A stretch of DNA of 64,000 nucleotides from NCBI GenBank assembly GCA_946803585.1, contig CAMPEQ010000011.1:62001-126000 (forward strand), given 5' to 3'. The notes beneath the pieces were generated by a model, which worked only from the letters and a program-made list of their open reading frames with translations, did not search any database and was not told where the DNA came from. The translations under genes and the position numbers were made by a program. This stretch comes from an uncultured Actinomycetes bacterium. Lineage in GTDB: Bacteria; Actinomycetota; Actinomycetes; S36-B12; UBA10799. This document shows, one piece after another, positions 30,574 through 38,390 of the stretch (its first letter is position 1; the number at the start of each line of letters is the position of its first letter).

Positions 30574-31289
30574 CCGCTTGCTACCTGACTACTGATAGGA
30601 ACGCGCACGAGATCGAGTACGCCACCGCGGCTCGCTCCGACGACTTCGGCCGTCTGGTCAGCACCGACTTCCAGAACGACGGCGATCTCACCGGTCGCGC
30701 TGTCGACATCCGGCTCCACCTGAGCGACCGAGACCCCGGCTAGCGCCAATCGACTTACCCCACCAGTCATCGCTGCGTCCCGTGGGCTGACGTAGACATC
30801 CACCAAGTCGCCGTGAGCAAGATCCGTCGGCGCGTGAATCGGCTCAACGGGAACTGTGATCAGCCGTGTGTTGCCTCTTCCTGTACCGATTGCGCTCACC
30901 GGCACCAGTTCGTTGGCCCCAATGGGTCGGCCGAGGCTACGCCCCACCAAGTCCTCACTATTGGTACCGATGTATCTGTCGACAAGTTCCGACTGAACTG
31001 GCGTGGCAATAAGATCGTCGCTAGTTAAAACGGTGCCTGGCGCAAGGTCTCGTGCGGCTGACCAGACAAGAACCCGCTGGTCAGCTGAGCCCACTAGCGT
31101 TGCACCGACGACAACTGAGACCACGACTAGCGCGGCTCCCACCAAGAACTTCGGTTGCTTCCAGGCTTTCTGATTTCGCTGCCGCTGCGCAACAGGCGAT
31201 CTATGAATGCCCGCGTGATTGTCTCTGTCGCCGGATTCGCTGCCAGGCCGCGCTCCCCCTGATGGGCGCGCCGGAGTTGCTGTACTCAT
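30570..31289 (-). CDS. cpaB: Flp pilus assembly protein CpaB (SAF domain)
   Basis: 239 residues from ATG 31289, which follows GGGGGAAA. A hydrophilic, charged cytoplasmic N-terminus is followed by a helix, FLVGAALVVVSVVVGATLVG. Then comes a SAF domain with RDLAPGTVLTSDDLIATPV and VGRSLGRPIGANELVPVSAI. CpaB/RcpC proteins act in the periplasm-facing part of Tad assembly. It heads the second Tad transcription unit (cpaB-tadZ) and diverges from a BldC-like HTH gene across a 128-base spacer with an inverted repeat. Confidence 0.86.
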   Translation of the reverse strand: MSTATPARPSGGARPGSESGDRDNHAGIHRSPVAQRQRNQKAWKQPKFLVGAALVVVSVVVGATLVGSADQRVLVWSAARDLAPGTVLTSDDLIATPVQSELVDRYIGTNSEDLVGRSLGRPIGANELVPVSAIGTGRGNTRLITVPVEPIHAPTDLAHGDLVDVYVSPRDAAMTGGVSRLALAGVSVAQVEPDVDSATGEIAVVLEVGADQTAEVVGASRGGVLDLVRVPISSQVASG

Positions 31290-31354
31290 GGTTTCCCCCG
31301 ATTCCATGGTTGAAGTAGGAATCGTGGGCGATCTATCCAACTCGATCAACTCAA

Positions 31355-31373
31355 GTGTCCACAGATCGGACAC
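31355..31373. promoter_or_regulatory. Inverted repeat in the cpaB/HTH divergent promoter region
   Basis: GTGTCC and GGACAC flank a seven-base ACAGATC centre, 66 bases from the cpaB ATG and 45 bases from the HTH gene ATG. Symmetry and central position between divergent starts suggest an operator, possibly for the adjacent HTH protein; binding is not shown. Confidence 0.45.
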
Positions 31374-31417
31374 TTTCTGCGGCGAATCCGTATGAGTTCG
31401 TGGGAGGCTAAGCACCA

Positions 31418-31654
31418 ATGGCAACCCGATTCCTCACTTTGACTGATGTTGCGGAGACGCTGAATATCTCCGCAGCTCAGACGTACGCGCTGGTCCGAAG
31501 TGGCGAGTTGCGGGCAATCAAAGTCGGGGGAAGGGGCCAATGGCGCGTAGAAGCGACCGAGTTGGAGAACTACATCAGCCAGGCGTACCAGCAGACAGCC
31601 GATTTTGTAGCCAGCCATCCATTCGGCAAGGATGACGACGCCGAGCTCTCCTAA
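31418..31654 (+). CDS. BldC/excisionase-like helix-turn-helix protein
   Basis: 78-residue MerR-like winged HTH protein. LTLTDVAETLNISAAQTYAL is the recognition helix-turn-helix and ELRAIKVGGRGQWRVEATEL the wing, as in excisionase and BldC families. BldC-type proteins are DNA-binding developmental regulators in actinobacteria that can bind head-to-tail on direct repeats. There is no phage gene nearby, so a regulatory rather than excisionase role is preferred. The ATG at 31418 follows GGAGG. It diverges from cpaB, making local control of the pilus genes plausible. Confidence 0.87.
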   Translation: MATRFLTLTDVAETLNISAAQTYALVRSGELRAIKVGGRGQWRVEATELENYISQAYQQTADFVASHPFGKDDDAELS

Positions 31655-31692
31655 CCCTGCCCGGCGATTGCGAGACCGACCAAAACGCCCTA

Positions 31693-32385
31693 CTACCGCG
31701 CCGCAACCGCCACGATTGCCTCGAATGGAACGGATACGGCTGGGCCGATGCGCGTTCCTTCAGGGCTCAGCACCTGTACATCGACATAGTCGCGGCCGAC
31801 CACTGCGATAGAAACTGCTAGTCGAACCCCGTCGACTCGAAGCAAGGTCACCGGCACTGCCGACGAGGCACCGGCAAGACCGCGGAGCCGTGCTCGCCAC
31901 TCGCGCCGGACGCCGGTTTCTTCTCCTGGTGGCATCGCCTGGTCGAGGCCGACGATCGAAATGATCCTCTCGAGACTGACGATGTGAGTGACGCCATCCT
32001 GAGCTATCTCAAGCCAGCCGTGACCGACCTCCTCGATCGGACCAGTGACATCGAACGTCTCCCCGGACGGCAGTCCAATGCGGGCTGTAATGGTGCGGCC
32101 AAGGCTGCCCGCGAGTCGATCGGTGAGCCCGAGGGATCCCGCGAACCGCTGTCGCTCGTCATCGATCTGCGCATACGTATCCCAATACTGATCATCTACC
32201 AGCTCAGAAGCCGCATCAGCAAGCATCCGCTCAGCGGCGATGAGCGGGCTCTCTGGCTGGTGGCGCGCTGGAGCCGAGTGAGGCGGTCGCTGGTCACTTG
32301 AAACGTCCGGGCTATCCCTCTTCGGCCAAGCATTCATCTCATCAGAGTACAAACCTGGCAGCACGCTCTCGAAGCTGCTAGACAT
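31693..32385 (-). CDS. Conserved hypothetical actinobacterial protein
   Basis: 230 residues, no membrane segments, acidic N-terminus. The first ~60 residues look disordered (Pro/Ser/Asp-rich), followed by a helical DAASELVDDQYWDTYAQIDD. Two small beta domains follow (ITARIGLPSGETFDVTGPIE, VTLLRVDGVRLAVSIAVVG) that could be RNA/DNA-binding barrels. Similar proteins accompany BldC-like genes in actinobacteria as far as I recall; function is unknown. The ATG at 32385 is only five bases from the divergent cupin start, so ATG 32337 (MNAWPKRD) may be the real one. Confidence 0.7.
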   Translation of the reverse strand: MSSSFESVLPGLYSDEMNAWPKRDSPDVSSDQRPPHSAPARHQPESPLIAAERMLADAASELVDDQYWDTYAQIDDERQRFAGSLGLTDRLAGSLGRTITARIGLPSGETFDVTGPIEEVGHGWLEIAQDGVTHIVSLERIISIVGLDQAMPPGEETGVRREWRARLRGLAGASSAVPVTLLRVDGVRLAVSIAVVGRDYVDVQVLSPEGTRIGPAVSVPFEAIVAVAAR

Positions 32386-32390
32386 GAGGC

Positions 32391-32672
32391 GTGCTCGCCG
32401 ACCTGCAGTTACCCGAGAACGTCACGTTGGTGCGCTCTACGCCCATCTTCGGATCAGCGACGGTGCCGCCAGGACTCCTTAAAGAGCACCAGATCGGCAC
32501 AGATGTTTGGGGAGTTATCCGCGTTGAGAGCGGCTCACTGGACTTCACCTTCGACGATTCGGGCGAGTCTCGGTCGCTCGGCGACGGCGATCACCAGGTG
32601 ATCCCCCCGCAGGTTCTCCACCACGTCAAGCCCGGTGACGACTCTCGATTCCACATCGACTTCTACTGCTGA
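32391..32672 (+). CDS. DUF1971 (TehB N-terminal-like) cupin
   Basis: 93-residue single-domain beta-barrel. The N-terminus LPENVTLVRSTPIFGSATVP and the core LKEHQIGTDVWGVIRVESG match DUF1971. The C-terminus VIPPQVLHHVKPGDDSRFHI contains the His expected to line the barrel. Such proteins occur alone or fused ahead of TehB tellurite methyltransferase; no methyltransferase is present here. GTG 32391 is the only start that retains the family's LPE N-terminus. A role in handling a toxic anion or small ligand is only a suggestion. Confidence 0.82.
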   Translation: MLADLQLPENVTLVRSTPIFGSATVPPGLLKEHQIGTDVWGVIRVESGSLDFTFDDSGESRSLGDGDHQVIPPQVLHHVKPGDDSRFHIDFYC

Positions 32673-32974
32673 CCTGCTCCAAATAGGCACCGCACTGGAC
32701 TCAACCTCTCTAACCGCTTCGCTCCACGAGCAGGGACCGTCACCCGTCGGTAACGCCTTCTGCACCTTCTTCGTTCTCGTTTACAGGCTCAAGCAGGTAG
32801 CCCCTACCTACCACGCTCTGGTCGCCAATTAGCTCCTCTAAATGACGGCCAACCAGTTCCAACAATCACAGCTGTCCATTGGGTGCTTTATCGTCGACCG
32901 ATCGCTGGGGAGTCCTGAGCTGAGCCGTTCAGTTTCGAGTCAGTTGGCGGGTTGCGTCGGTGTACGTGCCCGGG
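32673..32974. other. Non-coding stretch after the cupin gene
   Basis: About 300 bases without a convincing gene. Two short plus-strand frames lack ribosome sites and family resemblance. No promoter or repeat was recognised apart from the hairpin that follows. Confidence 0.5.
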
Positions 32975-33023
32975 CACCAGTGAGCCCGCAGGAGCCGTTG
33001 GCATTCCTGCGGGCTCGCTGGTG
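32975..33023 (-). terminator. Strong hairpin after the Asp-box repeat protein gene
   Basis: Arms at 32975-32992 and 33006-33023 pair over 18 bases with a single G-T wobble, around a 13-base loop. It begins six bases past the stop codon of the minus-strand repeat-protein gene, where an intrinsic terminator belongs. There is no T-run on the minus strand. On the plus strand a short TTTTG follows after a gap, so it might act both ways. Confidence 0.75.
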
Positions 33024-33028
33024 AGGAG

Positions 33029-34501
33029 TCAGGTTTTGTACGTGTGCGTCTTCTTGTAGGCGGTGAAACCACTGGTTGCTTTCGCCTTCCAAACGATCTT
33101 CATCTTCAGTGGTGTGCCGTAGGTGCGAATCTTCATCTTGCCTTTGTTGCACACCCGGAACTCACCGAACCCGGCTTTGCTGGTGGATGTCTGCTTCCCG
33201 CTGTTTGTCACACAGAACAACCGGTAGTAGCGCACATCACCACGAGGTGTCGCGGAGCGAACTTTCACCCCAACACGCTTGCCGGCGTTGGTCACACAGC
33301 CAGGCTTCATCAGCTTCTTTGTCCCACGACGCGGCATCGACTGCCCCACGGTGACACAACCCCGAACCGGTGACTGGTGGGCAACCGGAGTCGGCCCAGC
33401 CGAGGTGACAGCGAACGTTTGGGTGGCGCTACCGGCTGACCAGGTGGCTGTTTCTTCCGCGTCGGCTCGGATGGCACAGTCACCGGCATCAACCCCGGTC
33501 ACCTCACCCGTGGTTGCGTTCACGGTGCACGTTTCGGTGGTGGTGGAGGTGTAGGAGATGGCACCGTCACCATCGGAGGTTGCTGACACTAGGGCGCTGT
33601 CACCAACCGTTACCGACGGGGCAGCCCCGAACGTGACGACCTGCACGGGAAGCGCGGAAGGCGCCGTCATCACCCGATTCGTGCCACCGGTTGCCACGGC
33701 AACAAACATGCCGTTTCCGTACGTCACCGAGTACCAGGAGCTGGCTTCCGCAGCGGCTTGAGCGGTCCACGTCTGCCCGTCCGCCGACGTCATCACCCGA
33801 TTCGTTCCATCAAGCGCGACGGCAACGAACATGCCATTCCCATACGTCACCGAGACCCAGTCGCTGGCTTCAGCAGCGGCCCGGGCGGTCCACGTCTGAC
33901 CGTCCGCTGACGTCATTACCCGATTCGTACCATTGTTTGCGACGGCAACGAACACACCATTTCCGTACGTCACCGAGTACCACTGGTTGGCTTCAGCAGC
34001 GCCCACGGGGGTCCATGTCTGCCCGTTCGCCGACGTCATCACCCGATTCGTACCACTGTCTGCGACAGCGACGAACACACCATTTCCGTACGTCACCGAG
34101 CTCCACTGGTTGGCTTCAGCAGCGACCCAGGGGGTCCATGTCTGCCCGTTCGTCGACGTCATCACCCGATTCGTACCACTGGCTGCGACAGCAACGAACA
34201 CACCGTTGCCGTACGTCACCGAGACCCACTGGTTGGCTTCAGCAGCGGCCCGGGCGGTCCACGTCACCCCGTCTGGGGACGTCATCACCTGATTCGTGCC
34301 ATTGGTGGCGACGGCAACGAACACGCCATTTCCGTACGCCACCGAGGCCCAGGAGTTGGCTTCAGCAGCATTCTGTGCGGTCCACTCCAAGTCAGCGGCG
34401 AACGCCACCTGCGGCAACCCCACCAGACCCGCCGCGAACAGAATCACCGCACTCACGACCGTCGCGCACCGCTTCATGCTTATCCGTGCATTCAATTCCA
34501 T
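33029..34501 (-). CDS. Secreted Asp-box repeat (beta-propeller-like) protein
   Basis: 490 residues from ATG 34501. A signal peptide (core about residues 12-30, cleavage after QVAFA) is followed by six repeats of 41 residues (48-280, the last truncated). Each repeat holds an SVTYGNGVFVAVA strand pair and an Asp-box such as MTSADGQTWT. A bacterial Ig-like domain follows (about 285-370), then a basic, cysteine-bearing C-terminal domain (GCVTNAGKRVGV, LFCVTNSGKQT, FRVCNKGKMKI) ending in KKTHTYKT. Asp-box repeats form sialidase-type propellers, but no catalytic residues are evident, so binding or adhesion at the cell surface is the better guess. Near-identical 123-base units imply recent duplication. 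Confidence 0.85.
   Translation of the reverse strand: MELNARISMKRCATVVSAVILFAAGLVGLPQVAFAADLEWTAQNAAEANSWASVAYGNGVFVAVATNGTNQVMTSPDGVTWTARAAAEANQWVSVTYGNGVFVAVAASGTNRVMTSTNGQTWTPWVAAEANQWSSVTYGNGVFVAVADSGTNRVMTSANGQTWTPVGAAEANQWYSVTYGNGVFVAVANNGTNRVMTSADGQTWTARAAAEASDWVSVTYGNGMFVAVALDGTNRVMTSADGQTWTAQAAAEASSWYSVTYGNGMFVAVATGGTNRVMTAPSALPVQVVTFGAAPSVTVGDSALVSATSDGDGAISYTSTTTETCTVNATTGEVTGVDAGDCAIRADAEETATWSAGSATQTFAVTSAGPTPVAHQSPVRGCVTVGQSMPRRGTKKLMKPGCVTNAGKRVGVKVRSATPRGDVRYYRLFCVTNSGKQTSTSKAGFGEFRVCNKGKMKIRTYGTPLKMKIVWKAKATSGFTAYKKTHTYKT
33662..34360 (-). repeat. Six tandem 123-base intragenic repeats
   Basis: The coding units start at residues 48, 89, 130, 171, 212 and 253 of the repeat protein, each 41 codons, with the sixth running out after about 28. 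Sequence is shared closely at DNA level (the TACGGAAA-type and CCGATTC-type blocks recur every 123 bases). The copy number could change by slippage or recombination. The repeats also create long spurious open frames on the opposite strand. Confidence 0.85.
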
Positions 34502-34633
34502 AACGCCATCCTTCGTGAATGAATCGGTCGTCGTTGCGCAAGGTCTACAGGAGAATGGCCCAGCTGAGGATCGAAACCTACCCCACACCAAGCCACTGGC
34601 GCTAAAAAAGGCAACCCGTGCGCATCGCCGCCC

Positions 34634-34649
34634 ATCGGATCGATCCGAT
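34634..34649. promoter_or_regulatory. 16-base perfect palindrome
   Basis: ATCGGATCGATCCGAT is self-complementary over its whole length and lies 133 bases before the Asp-box gene start. It could be an operator for a dimeric regulator; no known consensus was recognised. Confidence 0.4.
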
Positions 34650-34932
34650 CCCTTGCCGAAAGAACCAGACGGCGCGACGAAACGGCCGGAACTACCGGCG
34701 CACAACGCTCCCACTCGAGTAGCGCCCGGGCACAACCGCGGTGAGCCATGGGATGCGGGATTCACGGTGCGCTGGCGCAGTCGATTCACTCTGCGCTGCT
34801 GCAAACACGGTTTCCGCAGAGATCGCACTGCTGCGATTCGGTGCATTCTTCTTGTAAGTCGACACCTGGCGAGCGTTTCCACATGCCGCTGCCCACTTAG
34901 GTCAAACATCGTCATACATGTTCTAATAAATA

Positions 34933-34958
34933 CAAACACAAGCAAACAGCTACAAACA
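34933..34958 (+). repeat. Three CAAACA repeats with exact 10-base period
   Basis: CAAACA occurs at 34933-34938, 34943-34948 and 34953-34958, each separated by four bases. It lies just before the GGGGGAGA ribosome site and the ATG at 34969 in an AT-rich island. Helical phasing suggests cooperative binding by a BldC-like or other regulator, or an untranslated-leader element if transcription starts upstream. Confidence 0.5.
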
Positions 34959-34968
34959 TGGGGGAGAT

Positions 34969-35577
34969 ATGACGGCTGAGTTTGATCGATTGTTCGTATT
35001 GGTGGTGGGTCTGGTCTTTGCGGCTTACTTGACCCGGTGCTGCGTGGGTGCGCTACTACTTTGGGCCTCTCACCTGCCAGGCCGACTTGGGCGAACCTGC
35101 CTATCTGCCGGTGATCTCCTCACTCCGAGACTCGCCCGTCGAGCTGCTGCCGCCCTAGTTGGCACCGCCGCAGCCACCACCGGAATCGCTCCCGCAATGG
35201 CCGCATCACCGCCTTCGCCAGACTCAGCCACCCAACGTCATGCCGTGAATGTGCCCGAGATCGACCGGGGCCCGCTCGCCAAGACGTCAGGCACAGACCA
35301 TTCCGGGAAGGAGGCCGGCCGCGAGCGCCCCACATCAACAAAGGGAGCTCCCGGCAACGAGACGCCTCACAAGACTCACCGAACCTCGACAGTGAAGGTG
35401 AAGCCCGGCGACTGCCTGTGGACTCTGGCGGCAGGGCAGCTCAGTCCGGCTGCATCCAGTAGGCAAATCGCTCGCGAAACCAATCGTTGGTTTGAGGCGA
35501 ACAAGACAGCGATTGGTAGCGATCCCAATCTAATCGTGACCGGAACAATCCTGTCCATCCCGGGACGAACTCGATGA
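34969..35577 (+). CDS. LysM-domain membrane/cell-wall protein
   Basis: 202 residues. Two hydrophobic stretches occupy the N-terminus (LFVLVVGLVFAAYLTRC and AAAALVGTAAATTGIAPAMA). A long Ser/Pro/Lys-rich linker follows, then a C-terminal LysM domain (VKPGDCLWTLAAGQL ... IVTGTILSIPG) for peptidoglycan binding. The ATG at 34969 follows GGGGGAGA. Its stop overlaps the DUF6459 ATG (ATGA). The LysM-DUF6459 pair is common in actinobacteria and often precedes secA; here an acyltransferase follows instead. Confidence 0.87.
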   Translation: MTAEFDRLFVLVVGLVFAAYLTRCCVGALLLWASHLPGRLGRTCLSAGDLLTPRLARRAAAALVGTAAATTGIAPAMAASPPSPDSATQRHAVNVPEIDRGPLAKTSGTDHSGKEAGRERPTSTKGAPGNETPHKTHRTSTVKVKPGDCLWTLAAGQLSPAASSRQIARETNRWFEANKTAIGSDPNLIVTGTILSIPGRTR

Positions 35578-36194
35578 GTAACGTGACCGCGATCCATCTG
35601 CGGCCCATTCGATCACCTGAAGCCTCCGATCCCGAGCAGCAAACGAAGCTGTCTCTGGTTACAAGCACCTCATCGCACGCGTACTCCCAGGCGACTCTGG
35701 AACTCGGCTTCTCGGCTCCCAACGCTTTTATTCCGGTGTTGGTACCGCCACATGAGCATTCCGACGTGGAGTCAACCACCCGTACATTCCGGGTAGACGC
35801 CACGCACTCCGACAGCGAGGATGCCTTCTTTGAACGCCAGATGACCAGCAGCGCAGACCTACCTTCCGTAGGGGCGTTCGCTCACCGATTCGCCCAAGCA
35901 ATGGTGGAGGTGATCGCCGGCCAACGCCCGCCGCGGCAACTCGCTCATTGGGCGACCCCCACCGTGTTGTCGGGAGTCCTCCATCCAACCAAGAGCGAAC
36001 GGTCACCTGCCCGCAGGCGCACGGCCGCCTCGAGCGATCGCTCGATCGTGACGCGAGTCCGAATCGACGAGCCGGCCGACGGCGTAGCTGAGGTTGCCGC
36101 AGTCGTGCGCGGGCGTGAACGCAGTCGAGCACTGATGCTGCGATTTGAGGGGTGGGACGGACGTTGGATTTGCACATTCGCTGGAATGGTGTGA
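35574..36194 (+). CDS. DUF6459 (Rv3235 family) protein
   Basis: 206 residues. The N-terminal half looks disordered. The C-terminal half matches the Rv3235 family: VGAFAHRFAQAMVEVIAGQR, PRQLAHWATPTV, then TRVRIDEPADGVAEVAAVVR and ALMLRFEGWDGRWICTF. It is a soluble actinobacterial protein of unknown function, translationally coupled to the LysM gene. In many genomes it lies just upstream of secA, hinting at an envelope-linked role. Confidence 0.88.
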   Translation: MSNVTAIHLRPIRSPEASDPEQQTKLSLVTSTSSHAYSQATLELGFSAPNAFIPVLVPPHEHSDVESTTRTFRVDATHSDSEDAFFERQMTSSADLPSVGAFAHRFAQAMVEVIAGQRPPRQLAHWATPTVLSGVLHPTKSERSPARRRTAASSDRSIVTRVRIDEPADGVAEVAAVVRGRERSRALMLRFEGWDGRWICTFAGMV

Positions 36195-36263
36195 TGACGT
36201 CGCGGCCTGTTCCGCGAGGCTAACGCGGCGGCGGCTCAGACTCATGCCATCATTTTGCTAGTC

Positions 36264-37523
36264 ATGGGCCAATTCATTCGTCAGCTCACCGGGGTTCGAT
36301 TCGTCGCCGCCTTCTGGGTGTTGCTCTACCACTACCAGCCTGCCTTCGCGAACGCCGGTTTACTCGTGCCGGTCGTCCACGAGTTCCTGCGTGTCGGTTC
36401 CCTCGGCGTCGACTTATTCTTCGCGCTGTCCGGATTCATCCTGACGTACACGTACTTGGAGAAGCTCGGTCCCACCTTCAAGGCACGCGGAGCGGGCCAC
36501 TTCCTCTACCTACGGCTTGCGCGGATCTATCCGGTTCACTTCGTGATGCTGAATGTGGCCGGTCTCGCGGTAATTGCCATGAGCCTGGTTGGTAGTGGAT
36601 CGCGGGACCGCGACTGGCTGAACCCGATCAGCTACCTCAAGCAACTCTTCCTCGTGCAGGAATGGGGGCCTGATCCTGCCCGCGGCTGGAACTTCGTCGC
36701 CTGGTCGCTGTCGATGGAGTGGTTCGCCTACCTGTTCTTCCCGTTCGTCGCGCTGATCCTGTGGCGGCTACGGGACCGCTTGCCAGCACCTGCCCTCGCG
36801 CTTTGCGCCTTCGCCTCGTTGACCCCACTGCTCTTCATCGGGATCAGCCGCGACAACGATCCATTCCTGACGCTGGGCTGGGCATCCTCGGTACGTGTGC
36901 TCACCGAGTTCATCGCCGGTGCATTCGTCTACCTAGTGGTCAGGCGACTCAAAGATGACGGAGGCGGTGGGCCTAGCCCGCTCGTGAGTCGGGTTGCTCT
37001 CATCATGAGTTGGTCGATTCCACTGGCAATCGTCGCGATCTCCGTGGTGCTCGGTTCGATCAACTCCTTGGAATACCCCGGACTTCCCAATGAGGCGCCC
37101 CGGTTCTATGTGATCATCATCCCGTTCTTAATCGCCTGGATTGGCGCGCTTGCACTCAACGAACGCGGACCAGCCTCGTTCCTATCCCACCGATACCTCG
37201 TCCTGGGCGGATTCATCTCCTTCTCGCTCTACATGATTCACCTCGTGTGGTTCGGCCTTTGGCGAGCCGGGATGTCGGCAGTCGGGATCGACGGCGGTCC
37301 GCTCTACGTCATTGGACTAATCGGCTTGATCGTCATGGCCGTAGTGTTTGCATACGGTATGTGGCGCTTTGTTGAAGAACCTGCCCGCGAGTGGCTGCGC
37401 TCCAAAATCGGCGTTCGACCAGCACCCGCTGGCGAGCAGGGCCACTCCGACCAGCACATACCCGGTGGCCCAAAAGGTGACGACGCCCCTACAGACTCGG
37501 GACCCAGCCAGGCGGATAAGTAG
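36264..37523 (+). CDS. Acyltransferase-3 family membrane protein
   Basis: 419 residues with about ten membrane helices. Family marks are the N-terminal LTGVRFVAAFWVLLYHY with the catalytic His, LGVDLFFALSGFILTYTY and RLARIYPVHFVMLNV. The family O-acylates glycans, lipids or antibiotics at the membrane. There is no C-terminal SGNH domain; instead the tail is a hydrophilic Pro/Gly/Asp-rich stretch. ATG 36264 (MGQFIRQL) is chosen over a TTG nine bases upstream. An endonuclease-like gene follows after six bases. Confidence 0.91.
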   Translation: MGQFIRQLTGVRFVAAFWVLLYHYQPAFANAGLLVPVVHEFLRVGSLGVDLFFALSGFILTYTYLEKLGPTFKARGAGHFLYLRLARIYPVHFVMLNVAGLAVIAMSLVGSGSRDRDWLNPISYLKQLFLVQEWGPDPARGWNFVAWSLSMEWFAYLFFPFVALILWRLRDRLPAPALALCAFASLTPLLFIGISRDNDPFLTLGWASSVRVLTEFIAGAFVYLVVRRLKDDGGGGPSPLVSRVALIMSWSIPLAIVAISVVLGSINSLEYPGLPNEAPRFYVIIIPFLIAWIGALALNERGPASFLSHRYLVLGGFISFSLYMIHLVWFGLWRAGMSAVGIDGGPLYVIGLIGLIVMAVVFAYGMWRFVEEPAREWLRSKIGVRPAPAGEQGHSDQHIPGGPKGDDAPTDSGPSQADK

Positions 37524-37529
37524 CCAGCC

Positions 37530-38390
37530 GTGCGCATCGCGTCCTTCAACATTCTCCACGGTCAAACTGTCAGCAGCGCCCAAGCTCATGCCACGGCTCA
37601 TCAGCAGTCACCGACCGACGGACCCCCTGATGCTGACGCGCTCGTGGCTGCCATCACTGAGCTCGCCCCGACTATCGTGGCCCTACAAGAAGTCGATCAA
37701 AACCAACCCCGAAGCGGCTTTACGCACCAGACGGCCGCGGCCGCAGCCGCGCTAGGGACAAGCGAATACCGATTTGTGCCAACGGTCGTAGGAACCCCTG
37801 GTGGCGCAGGTGGATTCCGGCCAACTACCCCCGCCGAACGAGGCGAGGCTGAGTCACCCGATCCCAGATATGGCGTCGCGCTGATTTCCACGTTGCCGGT
37901 GATCTCCTGGCACAGTCGGGTATTCCCTCCCGCACCCCTGTCCCTTCCGCTACTGGTCCAACAGGAGGGGAAGCCCAGCGTTCTCAAGGTTCGTGACGAA
38001 CAACGGGCGGTGATTGCCGCGAAAGTCGACACCGGATCGTCGGTTGTCACCGTGGCTGCCGCACACCTATCGTTTGTTCCTGGGTATAACGTCAGACAGC
38101 TTCGGCAGATCCGCGAATGGCTCAAGCCCTTCCCGCGGCCGCTGTTCTTAGTGGGCGACTTCAACCTTCCCGGGAAGATCCCCGCGCGTGTCACCGGAAT
38201 GCCCGGCGTGATTTCAGCACCAACGTTCCCGTCCTATCAACCGAGAATCCAGTTCGACCACGTCTTAGTCGACGGATTGACACCCGATGGCCTTGAAGAG
38301 GTTAAACGTTCCGCTCGCACGTGGTTCCTGCCGATCAGCGACCACCGCGCGGTCTCTGTCGACTGGGACCATCTGCAGAGCGGTGACTAG
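37530..38390 (+). CDS. Endonuclease/exonuclease/phosphatase family protein
   Basis: 286-residue EEP-fold metal-dependent phosphodiesterase. Motifs are RIASFNILHGQTV, IVALQEVDQNQPR (metal-binding Glu), FLVGDFNLPG (GDFN) and the C-terminal ISDHRAVSVDW (SDH). No signal peptide is seen, so it is cytoplasmic. It could act on nucleic acids or phospholipid head groups. It lies six bases behind the acyltransferase gene, probably in one operon, and its stop overlaps that of convergent adnB by four-base register. Confidence 0.88.
   Translation: MRIASFNILHGQTVSSAQAHATAHQQSPTDGPPDADALVAAITELAPTIVALQEVDQNQPRSGFTHQTAAAAAALGTSEYRFVPTVVGTPGGAGGFRPTTPAERGEAESPDPRYGVALISTLPVISWHSRVFPPAPLSLPLLVQQEGKPSVLKVRDEQRAVIAAKVDTGSSVVTVAAAHLSFVPGYNVRQLRQIREWLKPFPRPLFLVGDFNLPGKIPARVTGMPGVISAPTFPSYQPRIQFDHVLVDGLTPDGLEEVKRSARTWFLPISDHRAVSVDWDHLQSGD

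Larger units (their letters stand above)
34502..34968. other. 467-base divergent intergenic region
   Basis: Separates the start codons of the Asp-box protein and the LysM gene. No gene is supported. It holds a 16-base perfect palindrome at 34634-34649 and, at its right end, an AT-rich segment with three phased CAAACA repeats. It is the longest uncoded region between promoters in the window, consistent with complex regulation. Confidence 0.6.

Noticed and set aside
31346-31618. Minus-strand frame antisense to the HTH gene
   Set aside because: Shadow frame; the plus-strand HTH has a clear ribosome site and family match.
31418-31654. Phage excisionase
   Set aside because: No phage or integrase genes nearby; the protein fits chromosomal BldC-like regulators and sits beside pilus genes.
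32635-33024. Two plus-strand frames (about 65 and 60 codons) after the cupin gene
   Set aside because: The first overlaps the cupin gene and neither has a ribosome site or family resemblance; the second runs into the terminator hairpin.
33662-34360. CRISPR array
   Set aside because: The repeats are 123-base coding units in frame with conserved protein motifs, without spacer-like variable segments.
33691-34503. Plus-strand frame of about 270 codons opposite the Asp-box repeats
   Set aside because: Arg/Ser/Thr-rich translation with no fold, created by the 123-base repeats of the real minus-strand gene, which has a signal peptide and conserved boxes.
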